A DNA stretch of 64,000 bases, taken from Chrysophaeum taylorii. Lineage: Eukaryota > Sar > Pelagophyceae > Pelagomonadales > Pelagomonadaceae. Below the pieces are notes generated by a model that worked only from the letters and a program-made list of their open reading frames with translations, was not told where the DNA came from and ran no database searches. The stretch lies in contig JAQMWT010000076.1 in the NCBI GenBank assembly GCA_029834535.1, forward strand, positions 102,948-166,947, in the 5' to 3' direction. Shown here piece by piece: positions 25,880 through 36,329 of the stretch; within the stretch, counting starts at the first letter, position 1, and every line of letters starts with the position of its first letter. The position numbers were made by a program, and so were the translations under genes.

Positions 25880-28345
25880 AGTTTCCAACCACCATATAAG
25901 TTTGGTCACCGTAAACCTTCAACAAGTTTGGTCACTTAAGTTTGGTCAATCCGTCTCTTGGTTGACTAAACTTGTACTCTCAGAGAGCAAACATACGGTT
26001 CGATGACAAAACAAGGCCCGCCGTGATCAAGCTTTCAGCGGTTCTGCACGTCGCGCTGTGCCTCCGGATCGTCCTTCGACTTCGAAACGAACACGGTATC
26101 GATGCGGGCTTCGCTCAGGTCGAGCGGGAGCGTGGTGGTAACACGCCGACGTCGGTTGACCACGACGCCGAGAAAGAAAACAAGAAGTCGCGTGCCCAGG
26201 CGAAGGTAAACGACTATGAGAGATCGCCGAGTACGCTGTCGCAGCTCAGAGCGCGCAAATACGAGGCTCCACTTTACTCGATCTGACCAAGATGCCAAGT
26301 TCAGCAGGTGTGTTCTCGAGGCCGACTTGCAGCAGATGATGTTCGACACGGGCGGCAAGTTGACGGCGTGTACAACATGGTCTACAGCGCGACAGCGCTG
26401 TCGTTCAAGTGCTATAAGCAAGATGCAGCGTTTATGTGCGTGCTGCTCGTTGTGATGTGCAAGTAGAAAATACCGTCACGTGTGCTAAAAGGCACACTTG
26501 CTCCGAACCTTCTTGCCGACAAAGATCCAGCTATCGCGCGAAGCACTTCTGCGAGGCCGTGTCGGTCCTCATCAAGGGCTTTATGGAGGGCAAGTCAGGC
26601 GGCTCGCTGGCCGGTTAGCACCCGGAAAGTCCGTGTTGGGATGGGGTTCGCTCGGTTGGGCAGAGCGCGACGGACAGGTCGATTGTTCGTGGACCAACAC
26701 GTCCGCGGCCTGCGACGCTTTTGCACGACCTCGCACAAGACCGCGCGCAGTGGCGGTCCACCATCAACAAGTCCGTCCTCGTCCCTCGCCTCTGCCCCAA
26801 CTGCGTGATTTTCCTCCGTGATTCCGCACCGGCTCCTGCCGGTCCGGCCTGGCTCCCATGCTCGGGAGAGGTCTGAAGTTAGTTAGTTAGTTAGTCAGTC
26901 AGGCGGCTCTTCTCGGCATATGCGTTTGATAGACATCTGCAACAATGTCATCCGCTAAAGGCACGAGATGACGAACCGGGATCGTTCGCTGTAGTCTGTC
27001 ATAAACATCGAACTAATAAGGCGCATCCGAATAATCTTGGGCGACGAAACAGCGTGGTATCAGCGTTGTCTTGCGCAGGCCTTGTTTGTATATGTTGTTC
27101 TGCGAGTGTTCGCATGTTGATGCGTGTGTATGGTCAAACTTGGAGGCATTCAATTTGGTGTGATCAAATTTCGAACAATCACATCAAACTTGTCATATTT
27201 TAGACTCGTACTGATGACTGGGTTAGAATTACAGGGGTGGTGTCGGCGATCTTCCGGAACGAGGCTGTCGACGTCTTGACATCCCTTCGCGCCGCAGCTT
27301 GTATTTGCCGACTTTCTCGTACAGTGCTCGACGGTGCAGCAGCAGTTCCCGGGGAGATCTTGCGGCAGGGCGGGGTTGTCGAGATGCGCGAGGAGGAGGA
27401 GGATAAGGAGGTGTTCTCTTACGGTCGTGCGAGTTGTTTATGCTGGCGTAACGGCACGTGCTCGCGTTGCCGTCCCATGATCAAGCTGGACAGCTAACTC
27501 CGGGTCGGGTACGCGACGGTGAGGAACTCCTGAACGTGGTCCTGTACGGTCCCGCACAAGTGTGGGACTACAATCTTTGGGTGCTCGAGGGGCGTTGCTC
27601 GCGCAGTTTCTCGAGGTCGTCGAGTTTCGCGTTCTCAACCCCGAGTCGATTATCAAAGACGCGCTCCCTCTCGAGTTTTGGGATGCAGAATGGGGTGATC
27701 CGTCTCACGCAGACCGTGTAAGTCTGGTGTCCTATGTCCGCTTGTTGTTGAAGAATGACGCACGACCACGGCAACACCACCGTGGTGAGTCGCGGTTTGG
27801 GTGGCTTCTACGAACGATGGAAGGTACGAGAATGGGCCCAGCTTAAGTACGCCAAGCCGTGGGAATCTGCTCTCGGGGCCGCGTGTCGCTGCCCGCTCTC
27901 CTTGCGTATCGCCGTGCTGTCTTAGGACGGACCTCCTTCTAAGGCGGTCATGGGTGGGTGTCCATGCCGCGCTACTAACGCCACGGTAGATTCTGCGTAG
28001 CTGCAGCACCTAGCTCTCGTTTTTAAAGCATTTTCGCACCAAAAGCGCTCACGCGCCCCCTTAAAAAGCCTCCTTAAGTTTGATTTAAAAGCCGAAGTTT
28101 GGTCAATACTGTGGAAGTTTGAGGAGTAGTGATCAAACTTGTTGACCAAACTTACAAGGAAAATAATCAAACTTGAAGTGTTGATTGATCAAACTTAATG
28201 CAACTTTGGAGTGACCAAACTTAACTGACCTAACTTCTATGGAAAGTGACCACACATGTGAGTTTTTCCTTATTCATACATCAAAATCGAGCAAACATGA
28301 AAGAAATTCACCAAACTTTTTGACCAAACTTGACGGATCCCAATA
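25880..28345. mobile_element. Old element bounded by AAGTTTGGTCA repeats
   Basis: The 11-mer AAGTTTGGTCA occurs repeatedly at 25893-25975. It or its complement TGACCAAACTT recurs many times at 27130-27190 and 28060-28340, in both orientations, giving loose terminal inverted repeats as in foldback-type DNA elements. The interior has only decayed open frames, for example 27520-27846 (VVLYGPAQVWDYNLWVLEG ... FWDAEWGDPSHADRVSLVSY). No transposase motif was recognised. A LINE fragment is inserted at 26606-26896. Confidence 0.4.
26606..26896 (+). mobile_element. 5'-truncated LINE with 13-bp target duplication
   Basis: AGTCAGGCGGCTC flanks it at 26593-26605 and 26897-26909. The open frame FLHDLAQDRAQWRSTINK is the C-terminal DR.WR motif of LINE reverse-transcriptase proteins. 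The 3' end is GGGAGAGGTCTGAAG followed by (TTAG)n. A near-identical copy is at about 51640-51915. Confidence 0.7.
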
Positions 28346-28355
28346 ATAATAATAA

Positions 28356-29503
28356 CAAGTGCAGGCCAGTAAGTTCACCTAGTCCCAATCTCTAACCCCA
28401 GCAAGTTCACCTGTTCCCGTTAAGTTCACCTAGTCCCAATCTCTAACCCCAGTAAATTCGGTGTAAACCCAATCTCTAACCCCAGTAAGTTCGGCGTAAA
28501 CCCATACTCACCCCACTCTCCTGGGAGCTCGTCGCTCTCACCCCCGCCAATCTAAGCTGCTTTGATCCGCACACGCCGCTAAGCTTTGAGTTTTTTACTC
28601 TAAAAGCCCCAGTTAGTTCAAACTTGGTCTCAGTAAGTTCACCTGGTCACTAAGTTCACCTAGTCCCAATCTCTAACCTCAGTAAGTTCACCTGGTTCCA
28701 GTAAGTTCACCTGGTCCCAGTAAGTTAACCTATAGTGCGCGTGTAGACGCCGGGAGGGGGCTTATCGGTATTGCGCAGCACGTGTGGGGTAGGGTGGAGT
28801 CGTCGACCCAGAAGAGGATATCCTCGGGGTTGCCGATCGACAGAGAGCCACGTAGAGCTGGACGTGGCAGAAGACGGGCTTCGCCAAGAGGACGCCGACC
28901 TCGCGGGGCGTCAGGCCCTGGCTCTTGGTGATCGTTTGGCGTCGGCGGGCCTCAAGGGATACAGGTCGGAGGAGCCTCGGTGACAACGACACGATCGATC
29001 ATGTATCTGGTACCGTTGCAGTGGCCGTGCGACGGGTCGAGGTTGCGAAGACTTTAAGCTCGCGATCAAAGTCAGCATGCCGTTGGTTGTCAGGGAGTCG
29101 AAAACTCGACTCTTGAGAGCGAGGCGTCGTCTTCCGACCAACCTAGTCGGCCGAAAAGAACTCCGACGCCTCGTCTCCAGGAAAAAAAAGGCCGCGGTCA
29201 CGCGCGCGTTGTCAGCATCGACAACATCGTTTCGACGGGGCGTGAGAATGGCGCGCTGAAAGAGCCGCCGCGGCTCGTGGAAATAGTCTGCGAGGTCGCC
29301 GTAGACGGCTTGGAGGATCACTGTCTGGCTCTCGCGCCTAACTGATCCTTACTCTCGGGCCTACCTGATCCTTACCCTAAATCGAGGGACAGACACACAC
29401 ACACCCCCCCCTCTTAGCAGTCGACATTTAAAGACAGACAACTCTTAGCAGTCGACATTTAAAGACACACACCCCCCTCTCTTAGCAGTCGACATTTAAA
29501 GAG

Positions 29504-29540
<37 letters not shown>

Positions 29541-29617
29541 AACAAACAGACAGACAGACAAACATCTGTCGATTAGTAGTTAAGATAAGAAGAAGATCTG
29601 TCGATTAGTAGTTAGGA
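28356..29617 (-). mobile_element. Helitron-like copy H4 (minus)
   Basis: The 3' end CTTG is at 28356, with host T on the minus strand at 28355. The 5' TCCTAACTACTAATCG is at 29617, with host A at 29618; a second, slightly different copy of the 5' terminus lies at 29585. Near the 5' end, a TTAGCAGTCGACATTTAAAG unit occurs three times together with (GACA)n. Confidence 0.65.
28762..29321 (-). pseudogene. Helitron helicase remnant in H4
   Basis: Here [19 protein letters not shown] replaces TINKSQGQT, so the helicase motif itself has mutated. The ILTPRRNDVV segment is intact. Confidence 0.55.
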
Positions 29618-29728
29618 TAATGATAATAAAAGAAGATCGGACAATAAAAATACCGGAATAAGCGTCAGGTTTGCGAACGCTTGGGTACTTGTTTTGTCAA
29701 TTATAAAATCTAGAGTACCGGATGCAAA

Positions 29729-30973
29729 ATGAAGGGGAAACGTGTCCTTTTCTGGAGAGTAACCAATCAATCAAAGTGCTCTTTAAGTTGGTGCAGAAAT
29801 TTGGTCGAAGCACGAAAAGGGGGTCACGTCGAGATGAAAGAGGGAGCATCGATGACCACGAGGCTTTCGAAGAAGAAGAAGAAGAAGAAGAAGAAGAATA
29901 GGAAGCAGACAACAACAGAGCATACGGAGGAGATTCCGACGGCCGTGGCGGTGTGCGAGTTTCCCTCGGAAACGTACCACGTTGTTGGGGACGAGGAGAA
30001 ACTGTCGTTTCTCCGGCGGTCGATGCCGGAAGGCCTCTGCGAGCAGTTCCGGCTTTCGTGCGAGCAGTTCGCGGTGCGCTACTGGATCATCGATAACTCT
30101 GGCTCGATGTGGACGCCCGACGGCCGGCGCGCGGTCGAAGGCTCGAGGAGCGCGGTAACTTCGACGCGATGGGACGAGCTGAGAGATTCGCTCGCATTTC
30201 ACGCGAACCTCTCGGCACGCCTCTGTGCCCCGACCGAATTCCTCCTCCTCAACGCTCGGCCGATGTCCCCGGCCATCGTCACGACCGGCTTGGGAAACCC
30301 CGACGACGAGATCCGGCGACTCCTAGCCCTCGCCAGGACTTCGCCCTTCGGCAAGACGCCCCTGTGCGCGAGAATACGAGACGTCCTCGAGCGCGTGCGA
30401 GAACGAGAACACGAACTGATCGCGACGGGCCGCCGCGTCGTCTTGGTCATCGCGAGCGATGGCGAGCCAACCGACGGAGACGTCCGAAAAGCACTTCGCG
30501 CCCTCCACCCACTTCCGGTCAACATCGTCATCCGCCTCTGCACGCAGGAAGACGACGTCGTCGAATTCTGGAATAACGTCGACCGCGACCTCGAGCTCGA
30601 CGTCGAGGTTCTCGATGACCTAATCTCCGAGGCCAAGGAGATCCGCGCCTACAACAAATTTCTCGCCTACGGCCTCCCGCTCCACCGCCTCCGCGAATGG
30701 GGCTGCGCGACCAAGATCCTCGACCTCCTCGACGAAACGAGACTCGTCCCCGCACAAATACACGAGCTCGCGGTCATCATCTATGGCGCGCCCGCCTCCG
30801 CCCTCCCGCACCCCGACCTCGGCTGGAAGCCCTTCGTCAAAGCCCTCGACGCATACCAGCGCAACAACCCTAGGGCCTCCGTCTGGGATCCCCGCAGAAA
30901 ACGTGAGCGCTTTTGGTTTGACCTTCACGACCTCAAGACCAAAACCGACGCCGAGGCTTGCCACCTCATGTAA
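29729..30973 (+). CDS. von Willebrand factor A-domain protein
   Basis: The 414-residue intronless product starts at ATG 29729; nearby internal Met codons are also possible. A Lys run (AAG tract, 29871-29900) precedes the domain. The vWFA MIDAS motif is WIIDNSGSM (DxSxS, residues about 117-125), with the second and third metal-site elements near TTGLGNPDD/SPFGKTP and VIASDGEPTDGD. The C-terminal 90 residues (WGCATKILDLL ... ETRLVPAQIHELAVIIYG) are typical of this algal/protist family but unnamed. It probably binds a divalent metal and a protein partner; the cellular role is unknown. No signal peptide or membrane helix. Confidence 0.8.
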   Translation: MKGKRVLFWRVTNQSKCSLSWCRNLVEARKGGHVEMKEGASMTTRLSKKKKKKKKKNRKQTTTEHTEEIPTAVAVCEFPSETYHVVGDEEKLSFLRRSMPEGLCEQFRLSCEQFAVRYWIIDNSGSMWTPDGRRAVEGSRSAVTSTRWDELRDSLAFHANLSARLCAPTEFLLLNARPMSPAIVTTGLGNPDDEIRRLLALARTSPFGKTPLCARIRDVLERVREREHELIATGRRVVLVIASDGEPTDGDVRKALRALHPLPVNIVIRLCTQEDDVVEFWNNVDRDLELDVEVLDDLISEAKEIRAYNKFLAYGLPLHRLREWGCATKILDLLDETRLVPAQIHELAVIIYGAPASALPHPDLGWKPFVKALDAYQRNNPRASVWDPRRKRERFWFDLHDLKTKTDAEACHLM

Positions 30974-31588
30974 CTATTTTTGGTCGATGGGAACCTGATA
31001 GACAGATAAATATAAATATAAAGATAGAGAGATAGAGAGATAGATATCCCCCCTTTTGCTGTGCTGCTCGCCTGGTGTGTGGTAGTCTGGACTTCCCCAC
31101 GCCTCGTGCACTACCTGTGGCGGCGGCATCCACTCCCGATCCGAGGTGAGTGACCTCCGTGGGGACACCTCGAAAGATAGCTAGCTAGATAGGCAGCCAG
31201 CCACAGGTCCACGCCACGGGTGCTGGGGGGAAGGGGGTTCTGTAGAACTTTTTTTCCGCGGCAAACTCAATTCATGCGGTGTGTATTTTCACTCGTGCAA
31301 ACCAACACCCGCCGAGCGTGAATGAAATAGACGGCGAAGCGACGACTTTCCCCCATGTGACCGCCATTTTCTTGGAACGGCTCGAAAACACGACCCAACG
31401 GCATGTCACTGCGACTTCGCCGCACCATGGACACTAACGAGGATCCACCTCAGTCCGCGTGGCCTCTCTATGTAGCAGTAAAAAATCCTTTGGGTGAAAA
31501 ACTAGCCCTCTCGAAGAGAGGGTGTTTTACCAAAGTGATTATTAATGCGTGCGCGAAACCGTCGTCGCCAGATCAGTATATCAGTACA
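30974..31588. other. Intergenic with simple repeats and a strong hairpin
   Basis: An (AGAT)n-like tract lies at 30998-31045. At 31508-31524 CCCTCTC-GAA-GAGAGGG forms a 7-bp hairpin followed by GTGTTTT, inside a short open frame (31403-31594). No gene was recognised. Confidence 0.4.
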
Positions 31589-32623
31589 TCCTAACTACTA
31601 ATCGACAGATGTTTGTCTGTCTGTTTGTCTGTTTGTTTGTTTGTCCCTCGATTTAGGGTAAGGATCAGGTATGCGCGAGAGTAAGGATCAGGTAGGCGCG
31701 AGAGCCAGACAGTGATCCTCCAAGCCGTCTACGGCGACCTCGCAGACTATTTCCACGACCCGCGGCGGCTCTTTCAGCGCGCCATTCTCACGCCCCGTCG
31801 AAACGATGTTGTCGATGCTGACAACGCGCGCATGACCGCGGCCTTTATTTTCCCGGAGACGAGGCGTCGGAGTTCTTTTCGGCTGACTAGGCTGGGTCGG
31901 AAGACGACGCCTCGCTCTTTACTGTAGAGTTTTCAACTCCCTGACAACCAACGGCATGCTGACTTCGATCGCGAGCTTGATGTCTTCGCAACCTCGACCC
32001 GTCGCACGGCCACTGCAACGGTACCAGATACGTGATCGATCGTGTCGTTGTCACCGAGGCTCCTCCAACCTGTATCGCTTAAGGCCCGCCTACGCCAAAC
32101 GATCAACAAGAGCCAGGGCCAGACGCCCCGCGAGGTCGGCGTCCTCTTTCCCAAGCCCGTCTTCTGCCACGTCCAGCTCTACGTGGCTCTCTGTCGATCG
32201 GCAACCCCGAGGAGATATACTCATCTGGGTCGACGACTCCACCCTACCCCACACGTGCTGCGCAATACCGATAAGCCCCCTCCCGGCGTCTACACGCGCA
32301 CGGTAGGTGAACTTACTGGGACCACGTGAACTTACTGGGGTTTGGGATTGGGACTAGGTGAACTGAGTGACCAGGTGAAACTGGGACCAGGTGAACATAC
32401 TGGGGTTTTTAGAGTAAAGGGTTTTTAGAATAAACTCACAGGTTGGCGGCGCGTGCGGATCAAAGCAGCTTAGATTGGCGGAGGCGAGAGCGACGAGCTC
32501 AAAGGAGTTGGTGTGAGCTGGGTGAACTTACTAACCAGGTGAACTTATACGAAACTTACTGGGACCAGGTGAACTTACTGGGGTTAGAGATTGGGACTAG
32601 GTGAACTTACTGGCCTGCACTTG
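31589..32623 (+). mobile_element. Helitron-like copy H5 (plus), cleanest copy
   Basis: It is 1035 bp long. Host A (31588) is followed by TCCTAACTACTAATCGACAG, and the 3' end CCTGCACTTG is followed by host T (32624). No target duplication is present. In order it has a (TGTC/TGTT)n tract, the CCCTCGATTTAGGGTAAGG segment, helicase remnants, and an array of CCAGGTGAACTTACTGGG units, each able to form a CCAG/CTGG hairpin. Confidence 0.7.
31712..32329 (+). pseudogene. Helitron helicase remnant in H5
   Basis: Reading across frames gives ILQAVYGDLADYFHDP, ILTPRRNDVVDADNARM, EFFSAD-like, [30 protein letters not shown] and [15 protein letters not shown], in the order of the last third of a Pif1/Helitron helicase. 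The ATPase Walker motifs and the Rep/HUH domain are absent, so the copy cannot be autonomous. Confidence 0.62.
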
Positions 32624-32734
32624 TTGCATACTAAACGGATCGTCGAAAACGGGAAGTTCAATGTGCGTCACGTCTGTCTGTGTAGTCTTCCGTGTTTTCT
32701 TTATAGTTCAAACGAAAGAAGATTAAGATTCGAA

Positions 32735-34025
32735 CAAGTGCAGGCCAGTAAGTTCACCTACTCCCAATCTCTAACCCCAGTAAGTTCACCTGGTCCAAGT
32801 AAGTTTCGTATAAGTTCACCTGGTCAGTAAGTTCACCTAGCTCACACCAACTCCTTTGAGCTCGTCGCTCTCGCCTCCGCCAATCTAAGCTGCTTTGATC
32901 CGCACGCGCCGCCAACCTTTGAGTTTACTCTAAGAACCCTTTACTCTAAAAACCCCAGTATGTTCACCTGGTCCCAGTTTCACCTGGTCACTCAGTTCAC
33001 CTAGTCCCAATCTCAAACCCCAGTAAGTTCACGTGGTCCCAGTAAGTTCACTTATAGTGCGCGTGTAGACGCCGGGAGGGGGCTTATCGGTATTGCGCAG
33101 CACGTGTGGGGTAGGGTGGAGTCGTCGACCCAGATGAGTATATCCTCGGGGATGCCGATCGACAGAGAGCCACGTAGAGCTGGACGTGGCAGAAGACGGG
33201 CTTGGGAAAGAGGACGCCGACCTCGCGGGGCGTCTGGCCCTGGCTCTTGTTGATCGTTTGGCGTAGGCGGGCCTTAAGCGATACAGGTTGGAGGAGCCTC
33301 GGTGACAACGACACGATCGATCATGTATCTGGTACCGTTGCAGTGGCCGTGCGACGGGTCGAGGTTGCGAAGACATTAAGCTCGCGATCAAAGTCAGCAT
33401 GCCGTTGGTTGTCAGGGAGTTGAAAACTCGACTGTAAAGAGCGAGGCGTCGTCTTCCGACCCAGCCTAGTCAGCCGAAAAGAACTCCGACGCCTCGTCTC
33501 CGGGAAAAAAGGCCGCAGTCATGCGCGCGTTGTCAGCATCGACAACATCGTTTCGACGGGGCGTGAGAATGGCGCGCTGGCTAAAAGAGCCGCCGCGGGT
33601 CGTGGAAATAGTCTGCGAGGTCGCCGTAGACGCCTTGGAGGATCAATGTCTGGCTCTCGCGCCTACCTGATCCTTACCCTAATCGAGGGACAGACACCCT
33701 TCGTCGCACATACGTCCGGGGGCAGCATGCGTACGACCTACGGGCGAGGCCCGTCCTCTCTTCGCCTGCCCCACGCCTCGGCGATGACCCCGACTAGGTC
33801 CCGCGTACTTATCTCCGCCCGTCAGGCACATCCCTCATACCCCACAAACCCACCCACATCCTTCATGCTCCCCACACACCCCCCCCTCTTAGCAGTCGAC
33901 ATTTAAAGACAGACAGACAGACACCCACATCCTTCATGCTCCCCACACACACCCCCCCCTCTTAGCAGTCGACATTTAAAGACAGACAGACAGACAAACA
34001 AACATCTGTCGATTAGTAGTTAGGA
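32735..34025 (-). mobile_element. Helitron-like copy H6 (minus), with captured segment
   Basis: CAAG starts at 32735 (host A before it) and ...TTAGGA ends at 34025 (host T after), matching TC...CTTG between A and T on the minus strand. About 180 bp near 33690-33870 are absent from the other copies. A 70-bp unit is duplicated at about 33857-34003. H5 and H6 face each other with only 111 bp between their 3' ends. Confidence 0.65.
33084..33650 (-). pseudogene. Helitron helicase remnant in H6
   Basis: Same layout as H5 on the minus strand. The LMSSQPRP and TINKSQGQT segments are almost identical to H5, suggesting recent common ancestry of the two. Confidence 0.58.
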
Positions 34026-34572
34026 TAAGAAGAAAGAACAAGCCGTAGTTTAGGGAAAAGGCACCAATGCAGCCATTGCAGGGAACAAGAAAATATTTTA
34101 CGAAAAGATAAGCCGAAACGTACACACGGAATGTCATCGTGCACGAAACGTCGGATTTCGTGCATACCGCTCGGCGATGCCCGAGCGTCAACGCGAGGCC
34201 AAGCATGTTGCAATTGCAGAGCGGCGTAATGATCGTCTAGAAGAAGCGCACGCCGGCGACGAGGACGCGATGCGCGCGCTCGAGGACGAACGCGAGGCTG
34301 ATCGTCTGCGCCACGTCGCAAGGCGTGAAAATCGTTTAGAAGAAGCGCACGCCGGCGACGAGGACGCGATGCACGCGCTCGAGGACGAGCGCGAGAGTGA
34401 TCGTCTGCGCCACGCCGTATGCCTCGAGAGTCGCAGGAAAGCTAAACGACCTGGAGACGAGGCTGCGATCTTGCAATGTCAGCGGGAACAAGAGGGCAAT
34501 CGTCGTAGCCACCAGCAGCGCTCCTCGCCCCCCCCCCCTTTCTAACTTTCATTTTTTTTTTTTAACCAAAGC
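34026..34572. other. Short repeat-protein open frame beside H6
   Basis: A plus-strand frame (34177-34545) codes two 40-residue repeats RLEEAHAGDEDAM[RH]ALEDERE[AS]DRLRH. Such Arg/Glu repeats occur in N-terminal parts of some Helitron proteins. Here it is outside the element boundary and in the opposite orientation, so the link is only suggestive. Confidence 0.35.
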
Positions 34573-34830
34573 CAGGGTCGGATAAGAAAGTTCGTACGAG
34601 CCGTTGACTATGTTTCAGTTTGTACTAAGACATACTCAACGGATCGCTGAGCTATGTTCATTTGTACTCAAGCAGTATGTGCCGCCACGCCGCGAGATCT
34701 TCGCGATGGAACTAGTCCCCATAGTGAAGTCGGCATCCTTTCGTCCCCTCACGCAAAAAAAGGAAAAAGCCCACGCGTTGTAGGACCCGTCGTTGCGGCG
34801 CGGGCTAGACTCGTTTTCTTATCCGACCCT
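34573..34830 (+). mobile_element. hAT-like MITE, second full copy
   Basis: It is also 258 bp, with the same termini and near-identical sequence to the copy at 18618. Flanks share only AAAGC, so the target duplication has decayed or the ends were altered. Confidence 0.7.
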
Positions 34831-36329
34831 AAAGCAAAGCCCTCCTGCGCCGGCCCTAATGGGTGGCTTCTCCGGATCTGCCTCATTTTCCATATCATTT
34901 TAAGGATCACGCTGTCACACTCTGCACCGCCAAGGAGATCGACTAGGCCTACGTCAAGGCCGACACTGCCGATGACCGTCGCCGACCAGGTCGCCGGCCG
35001 CGGAGCCGGTGCCGCGACGATCAATGGCGACGGATTGAGAGCGCGTGCAACGGCGGTGATGGTGGACTCGGCTGGCGTAGAAGGCTGCAGGAGACAATGC
35101 CAATACGCCCGCACCTGCTGCGGCTCCGCATCGCCCGGCTTCAGATGTTCCACCAGTGCCACATCGCGCTTTTCTTATGTCCATGCGGGGGCCACCAACG
35201 GTGACAGTCGAATCGATTGCGGCGTGAGTGCGCCCGAATTCTTCGTACGCTGCATGGGGCTTGGTGGCAGCACCCCGGCAAACTTGAAGAGCCAAGACAA
35301 GTCCCGCGCACAGCGGATGTTCAGCTGGTTCACTGCCATGGCCACATTGAAAGAAAGGGAGTCGCTAATGCGGACGACGGGCAATGACGCTGTACTGAGC
35401 TACTCTCGAGAGTCTCGCCCAGGACCGTTTCCGCACCGCGTATCCAGACTTGGCCATTGATGTGCCGACGCAGCTTCTGGAACTCGACAAGAAGGGCTAG
35501 AAGCGGAAGCGCCAGGCCATGAAGGTTAGGCAGCAACTGCGAGCGGACAAAGTCGCTCCGTAAGACGCTGAAACAGAGCTCGAGCGAGAGCGCGAGCTCA
35601 AAGACGCGTTGAATCCGACGGACTTCCAGAACTTCCGGGCGAAGGGCGCACAGCGCAGCATGCTGCCTTAGCCCGCTCCAGAGCCGCGGCGCTGCCCTCG
35701 GCGCCTTCCCACGTCGGAGTCGAGCCCCTGCCCGAGCCCTTGCTGCGACAATGGCGGAGGGCGAAGCGGCGTTCCGCGACCAAAGAACTCCACGACGCTA
35801 AACCTGTTTGAGGAAAACAGTCAGATGTTGTTCATCGAGGCTTTTCTCGCGGACAGCCCGTGGCTCGCTAGTCACAAAAAGAAGGGCGCGAAGAAGGCCA
35901 AGGTGTTGTCCGAGTTCTTAAAGGCCTCGGCCGTTAAGACCACTTTGGCGACATACAAGAAGCAGTTGTACCGTCGTGCCGACAAGCGCGACGAGCTCAT
36001 CTCGAAGCGCCTGGAGCACAAGACACGGGCAACAACGACAAGAAGGACCGAACGTAGCTCGAGCAATTATCAGACTGACGCGCCGCTAGTCTCACACTGT
36101 GGCTCACACCCTTTTTCCAAGTTTACACGGAGGCGACTTTCCGCCGGGCGGGTGTAGCAGAAAAAAAATGGGTGACTTCTCCGGATTGCCCATACAGTTT
36201 TCGCTATATAAGGCTGGGACTCTCGCAGCGGGGAAGCCGCTCGAAGAAATAGGGGATTCGCGGGGTGAATCCCCCGGAGCAAAACTAAGGAGATAACGAT
36301 ATAAATACAAATGTAAGTATTAATGTAAA
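34831..36329 (+). pseudogene. Decayed open frame of unknown origin
   Basis: Plus-strand fragments (YPDLAIDVPTQLLELDKKG, then KRKRQAMKVRQQLRADK, ERERELKDALNPTDFQNF, and MLFIEAFLADSPWLASHKKKGAKKAKV at 35825) follow each other with stops between them. They look like one charged, helical protein that has decayed. GGGTGxCTTCTCCGGAT occurs near both ends (34858 and 36169) in the same orientation. Mobile origin is likely, class unknown. Confidence 0.3.

Noticed and set aside
31508-31524. Hairpin followed by T-run as a bacterial-type terminator
   Set aside because: Eukaryotic nuclear context and no gene upstream; it is probably incidental.
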